Assembly: GCF_000526155.1 (NCBI RefSeq)
Contig: NZ_JAFN01000001.1
Location: 330,824-394,823 of the forward strand
Origin: Deferrisoma camini S3R1
GTDB taxonomy: Bacteria; Desulfobacterota; Deferrisomatia; Deferrisomatales; Deferrisomataceae
Length of the DNA: 64,000 bases
Direction: 5' to 3'
Under the pieces are notes generated by a model. The model was not told the DNA's origin, made no database searches, and saw only the letters and a program-made list of their open reading frames with translations. The number at the start of each line of letters is the position of its first letter. Positions within the stretch are counted from its first letter, which is position 1. This document shows positions 36,313-44,169 of the stretch, piece by piece. The position numbers and the translations under genes are program-made.

Positions 36313-36876
36313 ATGACCGAAGACATGCAAGCCCTGTGGCAGGAGCTGCTCTCCCTGGTGCGCGACAAGAGCTACGAGCGCCGCCGGGTGGTGCTGGCCT
36401 CGGGTCGTGAGAGCGACTTCTACGTGGACGGCAAGCAGACCGCACTCCACCCCCGGGGGGCGTACCTGATCGGCCGCCTGTTCTTCGACCGCCTCCGGGG
36501 GTTCGGCGAGGTGGAGGGGGTGGGGGGCATGACCTTGGGGGCCGACCCCCTGGCCACCGCCACCAGTCTGGTCTCCCAGCTCCAGGGGCGGCCCGTGCCG
36601 GCGTTCATCGTTCGCAAGGAGCCCAAGGGCCACGGCACCCGGCGGTGGATCGAGGGGGGCAAGAACCTGCGGCCCGGGGCGCGGGTGGTGGTGCTGGAGG
36701 ACGTGGTGACCACCGGCGGGTCGAGCCTTCGGGCGATCGAACGGATCGAGGAGGAAGGGTATGCCGTGCTCGGCGTTCTGGCCCTGGTGGATCGCGAGGA
36801 GGGGGGAAGGCAGGCCATCGAGTCCCGGGGGTACCGGTTCGAGGCCCTGTTCACCAAGGCCGACGTGGTGGGCTGA
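36313..36876 (+). CDS. pyrE: Orotate phosphoribosyltransferase
   Basis: Pyrimidine synthesis (orotate plus PRPP to OMP). The 187-residue product has the PRPP-binding loop VVVLEDVVTTGGSSLRAI and the substrate segment FIVRKEPKGHGTRRWIEG. It is a plain OPRTase without a fused OMP decarboxylase. It follows purF by about 55 bases, mostly repeat. Confidence 0.97.
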   Translation: MTEDMQALWQELLSLVRDKSYERRRVVLASGRESDFYVDGKQTALHPRGAYLIGRLFFDRLRGFGEVEGVGGMTLGADPLATATSLVSQLQGRPVPAFIVRKEPKGHGTRRWIEGGKNLRPGARVVVLEDVVTTGGSSLRAIERIEEEGYAVLGVLALVDREEGGRQAIESRGYRFEALFTKADVVG

Positions 36877-36928
36877 GGTTTCGTTGGTACCCCGGCGGAT
36901 AAACGGGTTCCATCGCTCCCTGCTCGGA

Positions 36929-37115
36929 GGGGCAAGGGACCTGTCGGAGAGCCGGGCGCGGCCCCTTGGCTCGCCGCGCAGCGCCTCTGACGCTCGGACC
37001 GCGAAACGGTTCGGATTGCACCGAGTTGTCGGGAAATCAGCTCTTCGGTCCTGTGCCTGCGCGGCGAATCGCAATGCCCGGCTTCGCGCCCGGCCGGAGG
37101 CGGGCCCCTTGCCCC
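36929..37115 (-). repeat. 187-bp inverted-repeat element, reverse copy
   Basis: Reverse-orientation copy of the 10621-10807 element, exactly the same length. Left arm GGGGCAAGGGACCTG (36929-36943); the right arm (CGGGCCCCTTGCCCC, 37101-37115) has drifted. The ~40-bp flank GATAAACGGGTTCCATCGCTCCC on the left matches the right flank of the other copy. It ends 11 bases before the start of the lipoprotein gene. Confidence 0.8.
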
Positions 37116-37126
37116 GCCCCGCGAGA

Positions 37127-37738
37127 TTGCGTGCCCGTTTGGGCACAGTGCTTGCGGCGCTGGTGGTCCTGGCCGCCTGCGCGCCGGCCCGGCGGGGGGT
37201 GTTCCTGACCCGGGACTTCGCAGACCCGGCCACGGCCTATGGCCGGGCACTCCGGGAGCATACCCGGAGCGCGGAGCTGTACAGCGGGTTCGACACCGTG
37301 GCCAAGGCCTGGGCCACCTGGCGCTCGCCCGCCCTGCGGGAGGCCCTGGTGGCCACCACGGCCGCGCGCTACCGTCTGGGGCCCGGCGAGGCCGAGCGGA
37401 TGCGGGCCGAGGAGCTTCGGGCCGCGCGGTTGGCGTGGGAGTTCCACGTGGCGATCTACACCCCCTCTCCGGACACCAACGACCTGGAGAAGCCCGACAC
37501 CCTGTGGCGGGCCGTGCTCGAGCTGCCCGACGGATCCCGGGGGGAGCCCGTGCAGGTGGTGGCCCTGCCCAAGAACGACAAGAGCCGGGTCGAGTACCCC
37601 TACGTGAGCCCCTGGACCCGGGAGTACACCCTGATCTTCCCCAAGACCGTCGAGCCGGGGCCCGATGCCCGCCCCGTGCTGTGGCTCACCGGGCCCTACG
37701 GCACCCTGCGGTTCGACTTCGGGCCTTCGGACCGGTAG
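37127..37738 (+). CDS. Putative lipoprotein of unknown function
   Basis: 203 residues if started at TTG 37127 (MRARLGTVLAALVVLAAC): two arginines, a hydrophobic stretch and a lipobox ending at Cys18, so it is exported and lipid-anchored. The mature part (YGRALREHTRSAELYSGFDT, EFHVAIYTPSPDTNDLEKPD, WLTGPYGTLRFDFG) has no family I recognise. The start region directly abuts the 187-bp repeat, so promoter and ribosome-binding site may be repeat-derived. TTG 37139 and GTG 37148 are alternative starts but weaken the signal peptide. Confidence 0.72.
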   Translation: MRARLGTVLAALVVLAACAPARRGVFLTRDFADPATAYGRALREHTRSAELYSGFDTVAKAWATWRSPALREALVATTAARYRLGPGEAERMRAEELRAARLAWEFHVAIYTPSPDTNDLEKPDTLWRAVLELPDGSRGEPVQVVALPKNDKSRVEYPYVSPWTREYTLIFPKTVEPGPDARPVLWLTGPYGTLRFDFGPSDR

Positions 37739-38084
37739 GCCGTTTGTCGGGCGTCGTAAGTCGTTCGTCGCCCCGGTTCCCCGGGCAGCCCCTATCCCCC
37801 GCGGACCGTGGGGTGACACCAGCAGAGGCGAGGTGATGCTTAGAAGCTCCATCAGGCCGCTGCGGGGCCCTGCAACGGGGAAGGTAACGTTGCCTGATCC
37901 GGGGGGCAGAGCCGGCGGCGGGGCATGGGGTTCAGGAGCCAGAATGAAACCCATGCCCCCCGAGACCATGAGGTGACCCCAAAGAGGCGCGGTCATGCTT
38001 GGAACGGCTGGAAAGCAGTGAGGTTTTCAAGCCTCCGTCCCAGCCTCCCAGCTTTCTAGCCCTCGAGAGAGAGGAGGTGTTCCC
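37739..38084. other. Gene-free, repeat-derived gap upstream of the HIT gene
   Basis: Contains CGTCGTAAGTCGTTCGTCG-type heptamer remnants (37755-37775), a decayed stretch (GTGGGGTGACACCAGCAGAGGCG), the GGGGCATGGGGTTCAGGAGCC module (about 37919-37940), the ~65-bp companion module (37966-38034) and octamers (CCCAGCCTCCCAGC) up to the ribosome-binding site GAGAGGAGG. Confidence 0.65.
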
Positions 38085-38435
38085 GTGGCTGAGTGCATCT
38101 TCTGCAAGATCGTGTCGGGGGAGATCCCGGCCGACAAGGTGTGGGAGGACGACCACGCGGTGGCGTTTCGGGACATCCGTCCCATCGCGCCGGTGCACGT
38201 GCTCATCGTGCCCCGGGCCCACCGGGAGAGCTTCGCCGACCTGACCGCCGAGGACGCCCCGTTCCTGGCGAGCCTGGCCCGGGCGATCGGGGAGATCGCC
38301 GAGAAGGAGGGGGTGGCCCGGAGCGGCTACCGGCTGATCAGCAACACCGGGCCCGATGCCGGACAGGAGGTGTTCCATCTCCACGTGCACCTGCTGGGCG
38401 GCCGTCCCCTGGGCCCCATGTTGAAGAAGGCCTGA
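38085..38435 (+). CDS. HIT-family nucleotide hydrolase (HinT type)
   Basis: 116-residue histidine-triad protein with CIFCKIVSGEIPADKVWED at the start, FRDIRPIAPVHVLIVPRAH, and the triad HLHVHLLGGR. HinT-type members hydrolyse nucleoside phosphoramidates. GTG start with GAGAGGAGG seven bases upstream. Confidence 0.96.
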   Translation: MAECIFCKIVSGEIPADKVWEDDHAVAFRDIRPIAPVHVLIVPRAHRESFADLTAEDAPFLASLARAIGEIAEKEGVARSGYRLISNTGPDAGQEVFHLHVHLLGGRPLGPMLKKA

Positions 38436-38476
38436 CCGGGGAGCCGGGCGGGCGCTCGGCCGCATGCTATTCGCAT

Positions 38477-38505
38477 TTGACACCGAGCCCGCTCTCGCCG
38501 ATAAT
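38477..38505 (+). promoter_or_regulatory. Promoter of the CAT-anticodon tRNA gene
   Basis: Consensus TTGACA (38477-38482), 17-bp spacer and GATAAT (38500-38505), placing the transcript start only a few bases before the tRNA 5' end. Confidence 0.88.
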
Positions 38506-38519
38506 TCACGGTTTCCGAA

Positions 38520-38596
38520 GGGCCCATAGCTCAGTTGGTCAGAGCAGCCGGCTCATAACCGGCCGGTCCCTGGTTCGAATCCAGGTGGGCCCACCA
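38520..38596 (+). tRNA. tRNA with CAT anticodon (probably tRNA-Ile2, else tRNA-Met)
   Basis: Complete 77-nt cloverleaf including encoded CCA. The acceptor stem GGGCCCA pairs with TGGGCCC; the anticodon stem GCCGG/CCGGC holds the loop CTCATAA (anticodon 38554-38556); the T-loop is TTCGAAT. The acceptor and anticodon-stem bases resemble isoleucine tRNAs whose C34 becomes lysidine (AUA decoding) more than elongator tRNA-Met. That identity is a judgement, not proven. It is not an initiator, because the first acceptor pair is matched. Confidence 0.96.
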
Positions 38597-38658
38597 CTCG
38601 CGGGACAACCCATGGGGAGTTCGTTGGAACCGACGGCGATGCCGGGGGGAGGACGCGC

Positions 38659-39462
38659 GTGTCGCTGACCGTCTCCGAGATCGCCAGGGCGATGGAATCG
38701 GTGGCGCCCCTGTCCCTGGCCGAACCCTGGGATCGGCCGGGTCTGCAGCTGGGTGACCCCCGCGCCCGGGTCCGGACCGTGCTGGTGGCCCTCGACCCCT
38801 CCCCTGCGGCCGTGGCCGCGGCCCTGAGCCAAAAGGCCGAGCTCCTCCTCACCCACCACCCCCTCTTCCTCGAACCCCTTGCCTGCATCGACCTCTCGAC
38901 CCCCCTGGGCCGGAAGATCCACGACCTGCTGACGGCAGGGGTGGCGGTGTACTGCGCCCACACCAACCTGGACCGAGCCGTGGGCGGGGTGAACGACCGG
39001 TTGGCCGCGAAGTTGGGGCTGGTGGAGGTGGAGCCGCTGCCCGAGCCCGGCAAGGACGGGCCGAGCCTGGGGCGGGTAGGGCGGTTGCCGGATCCGATGC
39101 CCCTGGCGGAGTTCGCCCGGGAGGCGGCAGGCCGCCTCTCGGCCCCCACCGCCCGGGTGGTGGGCGACCCGTTGCGCCGGGTGGCGCGGGTGGCGGTGTG
39201 CGGGGGCAGTGGGGCGTCGCTGTGGCGGGCCGCCCAGGCGGCCGGGGCCCAGGTGCTGGTCACGGGCGACGTGCGTCACCACGCCGCCCTCGACGCCCGG
39301 GAGGCGGGGATGGCCCTGGTGGACGTGGGCCACGCCGTGGGCGAGCGAAGCGCCGTGGAGGCGCTGGCCGAGGCGGTGCAAGCCGTTCCGCAAGGGGAAC
39401 AAGGGGGGGTGAAGGTGGTGGTGCTGGAGGAAGACGAACCCTGGAGCCCGGTCCGAACCTGA
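38659..39462 (+). CDS. NIF3-like dinuclear metal-centre protein (YbgI/YqfO family)
   Basis: 267-residue protein with the NIF3 metal ligands: LLLTHHPLF, AHTNLDRAVGGVND and the C-terminal GHAVGERSAVE. The fold binds two metals; the cellular reaction is unsettled, despite the annotation GTP cyclohydrolase I type 2 in some databases. GTG start after GGGGGGAGGA. It precedes a zinc-ribbon coiled-coil gene and rnpB. Confidence 0.93.
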   Translation: MSLTVSEIARAMESVAPLSLAEPWDRPGLQLGDPRARVRTVLVALDPSPAAVAAALSQKAELLLTHHPLFLEPLACIDLSTPLGRKIHDLLTAGVAVYCAHTNLDRAVGGVNDRLAAKLGLVEVEPLPEPGKDGPSLGRVGRLPDPMPLAEFAREAAGRLSAPTARVVGDPLRRVARVAVCGGSGASLWRAAQAAGAQVLVTGDVRHHAALDAREAGMALVDVGHAVGERSAVEALAEAVQAVPQGEQGGVKVVVLEEDEPWSPVRT

Positions 39463-39555
39463 AGAAGGGGACCGGGCTCCGGTTTCTCTGCGGTTTTCTC
39501 CGAGGGCCCGGCAGGCAGCCGGGCCGCAGTCCCAAAGAACCAGAAGGAGGCGACG

Positions 39556-40290
39556 TTGGAGACCGGACAGCAGGACGTGTTGACGCTATTGGAACGGCTG
39601 CAGCAGGTGGCGGACGAGATCGACCGGCTGACCGCCCGCCGCAAGGAGGCGGAGGAGGCCCGGGCCCGGGCCGAGGAGGACCTGCGGGAGACCCAGCAGA
39701 ACCTCGACGCCTACCGCGAGCGGGCCCACGCCCTCGACATCGAGCGCCGCAAGCGGGAGCTGGCGATCAAGGACGGCAAGGAGCGGATCCAGCGGATCAA
39801 GTCGCGGATGGGCGATGTCAAGACGAGCCGCGAGTACCAGGCGGTGCTGGCCGAGATGAGCTCCGCGAAGCAGACCGTGGCCCAGGAAGAGCAGGCCCTG
39901 GAGCGGGACGTGGAGGAGCTCGAGGCCGTGCGGGTGGACATGGAGCGGATCGAGACCCGGGTGCGGGATCTCGAAGGCGCCCTGGCGGAGGCGGAGCAGC
40001 GTCTCAACTCGGTGATGGAGGAGACCGAGCAGGCCATGGCCGGGCACCGGGCCGAGGAGCAGAGGATCCTCGGCGACCTGCCCCAGGACGTGGTGGACCG
40101 GTACCGCCTCATCCGCTCGCGGCGGGGGGGGCTCGCGGTGGTCGAGGCCCGTGACGAGGCGTGCACGGCCTGCTACATGCGGATTCCTCCCCAGATGTAC
40201 ATCGAGATCATCCGGCGCACGCGGGTGCTCCAATGCCCCAACTGCCACCGGATCCTGGTGCCCCCGCGGGAAACGCCCGAGGCGGGGTGA
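39556..40290 (+). CDS. Coiled-coil zinc-ribbon protein (C4-type, DUF164/CdsZ-like)
   Basis: 244 residues: a long coiled coil (about 10-175) followed by a C-terminal four-cysteine zinc ribbon (CTACYMRIPPQ ... LQCPNCHRILV). CdsZ-type relatives are proposed RNA- or DNA-binding regulators. TTG start with AGAAGGAGG five bases upstream. The trio NIF3, zinc ribbon and RNase P RNA is a recurrent arrangement in deltaproteobacteria. Confidence 0.93.
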   Translation: METGQQDVLTLLERLQQVADEIDRLTARRKEAEEARARAEEDLRETQQNLDAYRERAHALDIERRKRELAIKDGKERIQRIKSRMGDVKTSREYQAVLAEMSSAKQTVAQEEQALERDVEELEAVRVDMERIETRVRDLEGALAEAEQRLNSVMEETEQAMAGHRAEEQRILGDLPQDVVDRYRLIRSRRGGLAVVEARDEACTACYMRIPPQMYIEIIRRTRVLQCPNCHRILVPPRETPEAG

Positions 40291-40304
40291 GGCTTCGGTA
40301 ACCG

Positions 40305-40432
40305 CGGAACCGAAGCTCGGGTATCTATTACCTCGGCGACGAACATGGGGGCATTCTCGGGGTCCGAACGCCGGAGGCGCTGCGCGGCGATCCAAGGGGC
40401 CGCGCCCGGCTCTCCGGCAGGTCCCTTGCCCC
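40305..40432 (+). repeat. 187-bp element, left-truncated copy before rnpB
   Basis: The right two thirds of the element (GGGTCCGAACGCCGGAGGCGC, CCGCGCCCGGCTCTCCGGC, ending CAGGTCCCTTGCCCC at 40418-40432) in the same orientation as the 10621 copy. The left terminal repeat is missing. Confidence 0.65.
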
Positions 40433-40509
40433 TCCGATCGGGGGAAGAGGGCGCCCAACGAACCGCCGGGTCAACATTCAAGTCCGTTCGATTTCCCGCC
40501 GAAAGAAGA

Positions 40510-40900
40510 CGGGTGCGGCAGCGAGAGGGCGGGCGGCCGCCCCGGGGCACGGCCCCCGGGGAGGAAAGTCCGGGCTCCACAGGGCAGGGTGCTGGATAAC
40601 GTCCAGTCGGGGCAACCCGAAGGAAAGTGCCACAGAGAACAGACCGCCCGGCCCTCAGCCGTGCTGGGGACCGGGTAAGGGTGAAACGGTGAGGTAAGAG
40701 CTCACCAGCGGTCCGGGCAACCGGGCCGGCTCGGTAAACCCCACCCGGAGCAAGGCCAAATAGGGGAGCGCAACGAGGGTGGCCCGCCCCAAGCTCCCGG
40801 GTAGGCCGCTGGAGGCCCGGGGAGACCCGGGTCCCAGAGGAATGGTCGCCGCCCCGAAAGGGGTACAGAACCCGGCTTACAGCCCTCCCGCCCGCACCCG
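40510..40900 (+). ncRNA. rnpB: RNase P RNA (bacterial A type)
   Basis: The catalytic RNA of RNase P, which trims tRNA 5' leaders. The universally conserved core GAGGAAAGTCCGGGCTCCAC (about 40561-40580), the AGTGCCACAGAGAACAG block and the 3' ACAGAACCCGGCTTACAG (about 40865-40882) are all present. The ends pair as P1: CGGGTGCGG (40510-40518) with CCGCACCCG (40892-40900). About 391 nt. Reading frames inside are accidental. Confidence 0.97.
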
Positions 40901-40913
40901 TTTCCATGTAACT

Positions 40914-40989
40914 CCGGTCGTTGGTCGTTGGTCGTTGGTCGTTGGTCGGCGGTCTGCGGTCAACGGTCGTCGGTCTGGGGCCTTCGGCC
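40914..40989 (-). repeat. Inverted CGTTGGT heptamer array with hairpin
   Basis: GGTCGTT repeated four times, then GGTCGGC, GGTCTGC, GGTCAAC, GGTCGTC and GGTCTGG, ending in GGGGCCTTCGGCC. It is the reverse-complement arrangement of the module at 29214-29276, directly downstream of rnpB. Confidence 0.85.
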
Positions 40990-41043
40990 AGCTAGGCGGC
41001 CGGGCGGCTCTCGAACCGCGCCAAAGCTAGGGGGGCATGGGAA

Positions 41044-41162
41044 TCAGGGGTCAGAGGACAGACGTCAGTGGACGGGCCGTGGGTCCCGCGACGTCGCCTT
41101 GGCCACAGTGCCTTTGCCCTTTTTCTGGCTTCTGTCCCCTGAACTCTGGCTCCTGAACCGCA
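41044..41162. repeat. Heptamer element with inverted arms (TG-x4-C type), third copy
   Basis: Left arm ATCAGGGGTCAGAGGACAG; right arm TGTCCCC, TGAACTC, TGGCTCC, TGAACCG from 41135 in 7-bp steps. It is followed by the right end of the 187-bp element (CAGGTCCCTTGCCCC, about 41160-41175). Confidence 0.7.
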
Positions 41163-41238
41163 GGTCCCTTGCCCCGCCCTCGGCTGGGTATCCTTTGGTA
41201 TGAGGGGGGCTTCCAAGTTTCCCCCGACGCGTACCTCG

Positions 41239-41268
41239 TTGACGGGGGCTGAGGGGGACCCCTACAAT
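41239..41268 (+). promoter_or_regulatory. Promoter of the TlpA-cytochrome operon
   Basis: TTGACG (41239-41244), 18-bp spacer, TACAAT (41263-41268). The transcript would begin about 30 nt before the first TlpA-like gene. Confidence 0.75.
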
Positions 41269-41307
41269 TCGTGCGCTTCGTCACTTTTCCGGAAAGGGGA
41301 GTTGCCA

Positions 41308-41844
41308 ATGAGGCAGGTGCGCAGATGGGCCTGGGTCGTGGTGGGACTGGTGCTCTTCGCGGCGGCGGCCGTCCAGGCGGGCGAGGAGGCGGACGAGTGG
41401 GTGGGCAAGCCGGCCCCCGCCTTCGACCTGTCCGACCTGGACGGCAATCCGTACCGGCTGGCCGACCTGAGGGGCAAGGTGGTGTGGCTCAACTTCTGGG
41501 GGTTGCGGTGCGGGCCGTGCATCCGGGAGCTGCCCGAGCTCCAGAAGCTCTGGCAGAAGTACCGGGGCCAGGGGCTGGTGCTTCTGGCCGTGAACGCCGA
41601 CGGGGTGGACGCCTCGTTCATCCGGCGACAGCTGGAGAGCCGTGAGGACCTCAAGGCCGCCGGGATCACCTTTCCGGTGACGCCGGATCCGGAGTTCGGC
41701 GTGATCGATGCCTACGGCCTGATGGGCGCCCCCCTGAACGTGATGATCGACAAGAAGGGGGTGATCCGGTTCCGGCACGAAGGGTACGAGGCCGGGGACG
41801 AGGCCACCTACGAAAAGACCCTCCGGGCCCTGCTGGCGGAGTAG
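41308..41844 (+). CDS. TlpA-family thiol-disulfide oxidoreductase (CGPC)
   Basis: 178-residue exported thioredoxin-fold protein: signal peptide (WAWVVVGLVLFAAAAVQA), then APAFDLSDLDGNPYRLADLRGK, the active site C-G-P-C in LRCGPCIRELPEL, and the cis-Pro segment GAPLNVMIDKKG. It probably reduces or exchanges thiols in the periplasm, for instance during cytochrome c maturation. First of three related proteins around a heptaheme cytochrome. AAAGGGGAG precedes the ATG. Confidence 0.92.
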   Translation: MRQVRRWAWVVVGLVLFAAAAVQAGEEADEWVGKPAPAFDLSDLDGNPYRLADLRGKVVWLNFWGLRCGPCIRELPELQKLWQKYRGQGLVLLAVNADGVDASFIRRQLESREDLKAAGITFPVTPDPEFGVIDAYGLMGAPLNVMIDKKGVIRFRHEGYEAGDEATYEKTLRALLAE

Positions 41845-41850
41845 CCGTCC

Positions 41851-42429
41851 ATGGCGGCGGGGCTCCGGATCGCTGCGGTGGCGCCGCTCCTCCTGCTCCT
41901 TCTGGGGGCTGGATGCGCCGGGATGGGGGTGGAGGGTCCGGCGGTGCAGGTACCGGCCCCCCCACCCCCGGCCGACGGACACGTGGCCGTGGGCAAGGGG
42001 TACATCGACTTCGTGGGGCGGGACCTCGGGGGCAAGGAGGTCCGGCTCTCGGACCTGGTGGGCCGGAAGGTGGTGATCCTCCAGTTCTGGGGCATCCGGT
42101 GCAGCCCGTGCCTCGAGGAGATGCCGTTCCTGGCGGGGCTCCAGGAGCGCTACGGCCCCGAGGGCCTCCAGGTGCTCGGGGTCAATACCGACCGCACCGC
42201 GGCGGAGGCCCTGTCCCGCGCCATGGCGGAACGGAACCTGGCCCCCCCGTACCCGATCCTGGTGGATCCCGACCTGGCGATCTCCCAACACTACACGAAG
42301 TGGTTGATTCCGGTGACCGTGGTGATCGACCGGCGCGGCGTGGTGCGGGCGGTGCACACCGGGTTCAAGCGTGCGATGGCCCCGCGGTTCGAGGAAGAGG
42401 TGCGGGCGATCTTGAGGGAGAGCGGATGA
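41851..42429 (+). CDS. TlpA-family lipoprotein (CSPC)
   Basis: 192-residue lipoprotein (LLLLLGAGC lipobox) with a TlpA/thioredoxin domain: GGKEVRLSDLVGRKVVILQFWG, active site CSPC (IRCSPCLEEMPFL) and IPVTVVIDRRGVV. Starts six bases after the first TlpA gene; its stop overlaps the cytochrome start (ATGA). Membrane anchoring suggests it serves partners at the membrane surface. Confidence 0.92.
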   Translation: MAAGLRIAAVAPLLLLLLGAGCAGMGVEGPAVQVPAPPPPADGHVAVGKGYIDFVGRDLGGKEVRLSDLVGRKVVILQFWGIRCSPCLEEMPFLAGLQERYGPEGLQVLGVNTDRTAAEALSRAMAERNLAPPYPILVDPDLAISQHYTKWLIPVTVVIDRRGVVRAVHTGFKRAMAPRFEEEVRAILRESG

Positions 42430-43523
42430 GGCGTCTCGTTTGGGGGTTGATGTTCCTGCTGGTCGCCGGGCCGGCGGGTGCGGTGGATCTCGCGGGGTAC
42501 GTGGGCAGCGCCCGGTGCGGGGAGTGCCACGCCGACAAGTACGAGGGGTGGAAGGAGACGTTCCACGCCACGGTGGTCCAGGACGCCCGGAAGAACCCCG
42601 ACGTGATCCTGGGCGACTTCTCGGTGCCCAACCTGGGGTTCACCAAGGACGACGTGGACTACGTGATCGGCGGTCACTGGGACCAGCGGTACATGAAGAA
42701 GATCGGGGACGACTACTTCGTGCTGCCCAAGCTCTGGAGCATCCAGTCCCAGCAGTGGCGCCCCTACAACGTGTGGTCGTGGCGGAAGAAGCCCTACGGG
42801 AAGTTCTGCAAGGGCTGCCACGTGACCGGGTTCGACCCGGCCACCGGGGCCGTGGCCGAGCACCGGATCGGGTGCGAGGCCTGCCATGGGCCGGGCCGGG
42901 CCCACGCCGAGGCCGGGGGCGAGGGGCCGATCGTGCACCCGGGCAAGCTGCCCGAGGACCGGAGTGAGATGGTCTGCGCGGCGTGCCACGTGCGCGGCCG
43001 CGACCCGTCCGGAACCTACTACTTCCCGGTGGGGTTCCGGCCGGGCGAGGACCTGGGCCGGTACTACGTGCCCCTCGACAAACAGCCCGACGAGACGAAC
43101 TCCCAGGCCATCCTGCGCAACTTCGCCAAGTGGAAGGAGGAGCGCAGCGGGAAGAACAAGGTGCGCTGCGACGTGTGCGGCATCTACGGCGCCGACAAGA
43201 AGCCCCGGAAGGAGGTGGAGGGGGCCATGTCGTTTTGCTTCGGCTGCCACGAGTTCAAGGACCGCTACGCCGAGCACACCCACCACCCCGACACGGCGAA
43301 GCTGGTGTGCTTCGACTGCCACGTCCAGCAGACCAAGGACCTGATGGCCCAGGAACAGGCGAAGCGGGACGTGCACTCCTACGGGTACTTTCTTGTGCAC
43401 CCCGACAACTGCTATGATCGCCGGATCGAGCGGACCTGCCCCAAGTGCCACGGCGACCGGGGCCAGGAGTGGGCTCGCCGCACCGTGGAGCGGTGGCGGC
43501 GGCCCCTGGAGCTCGACCACTGA
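42426..43523 (+). CDS. Heptaheme c-type cytochrome
   Basis: 365-residue secreted multiheme cytochrome with a signal peptide (residues 1-19) and seven CXXCH sites: C31, C128, C150, C184, C271, C295, C338. An eighth motif C248-x2-C-G lacks the histidine, so it either binds no heme or uses another ligand. The spacing resembles cytochrome c554-like electron carriers. It lies in a translationally coupled unit with three TlpA-type proteins, which suggests dedicated thiol chemistry for its maturation or a joint redox role. No membrane partner is encoded next to it. Confidence 0.93.
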   Translation: MRRLVWGLMFLLVAGPAGAVDLAGYVGSARCGECHADKYEGWKETFHATVVQDARKNPDVILGDFSVPNLGFTKDDVDYVIGGHWDQRYMKKIGDDYFVLPKLWSIQSQQWRPYNVWSWRKKPYGKFCKGCHVTGFDPATGAVAEHRIGCEACHGPGRAHAEAGGEGPIVHPGKLPEDRSEMVCAACHVRGRDPSGTYYFPVGFRPGEDLGRYYVPLDKQPDETNSQAILRNFAKWKEERSGKNKVRCDVCGIYGADKKPRKEVEGAMSFCFGCHEFKDRYAEHTHHPDTAKLVCFDCHVQQTKDLMAQEQAKRDVHSYGYFLVHPDNCYDRRIERTCPKCHGDRGQEWARRTVERWRRPLELDH

Positions 43524-43570
43524 CGCGGTCGGTAGAAAGACGAAAGCCCGGCACCGGAGGGAGGAACGAG

Positions 43571-44134
43571 ATGTCGTTTTCGGCGGGGAAGAAAGCGATC
43601 ATGGTGGGGGCGGCTCTGGTCGTGGCCTGGGCCGGCTTGGCCCGCGCCCAGGAAACCGCCATGCGGCTCCAGATCGGCGACAAGGCCCCCAACTTCACCC
43701 TGGAGGACTTCGCGACCGGAAAGCCGGTCTCCCTGGACCAGTTTCTGGGCCGCAAGGTGATCATGTTGGAGTTCTGGGCCACGTGGTGCGACATCTGCAA
43801 GGGCGAGATGCCCCGCCTGGAGCAGGAGTACCGCCAATACAAAGACAAGGGCTACCAGCTCCTGGCCATCACCCTGAGCCGCGGGGACAAGAAGGATCGG
43901 CAGAAGATCCGCACCCTGCGCGAGAAGTACAAGCTGACCTACCCCATGCTCATGGACACGGAGTTCGAGGTGGCCACCAAGATCTACGGGTTGTCCGGGC
44001 CGATCCCCCTCAAGGTGATCATCGACTGCCAGGGGGTGATCCGGTACGCCCACGTGGGGGACTACGCCGACGGCATCAGCGAGGTGCCGTTCGTGCTCGA
44101 CGAGCTGTTGACCGATCCCGCCTGCAAACCCTAG
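43571..44134 (+). CDS. TlpA-family thiol-disulfide oxidoreductase (CDIC)
   Basis: 187-residue exported thioredoxin-like protein: signal peptide to about residue 26, then APNFTLEDFATGKPVSLDQFLGRKVIML, active site CDIC (WATWCDICKGEMPRL) and GPIPLKVIIDCQGVI. The CDIC pair differs from the CGPC and CSPC of its two neighbours, so their redox potentials probably differ. A further Cys lies in the cis-Pro region (VIIDC). Good GGAGGGAGG ribosome-binding site. Confidence 0.92.
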   Translation: MSFSAGKKAIMVGAALVVAWAGLARAQETAMRLQIGDKAPNFTLEDFATGKPVSLDQFLGRKVIMLEFWATWCDICKGEMPRLEQEYRQYKDKGYQLLAITLSRGDKKDRQKIRTLREKYKLTYPMLMDTEFEVATKIYGLSGPIPLKVIIDCQGVIRYAHVGDYADGISEVPFVLDELLTDPACKP

Positions 44135-44169
44135 CCGCAGCCCGAGAGGGGGGCAGGGGAGTCGGTTCC

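Noticed and set aside
40345..40678. Short open frames inside the RNase P RNA
   Set aside because: They lie within a well-supported structured RNA and have no family similarity or ribosome-binding site.
42426..44134. Selenocysteine (in-frame TGA) in the TlpA or cytochrome genes
   Set aside because: All three TlpA proteins have complete CXXC sites within uninterrupted frames, and the TGA codons here are normal stops overlapping the next start.
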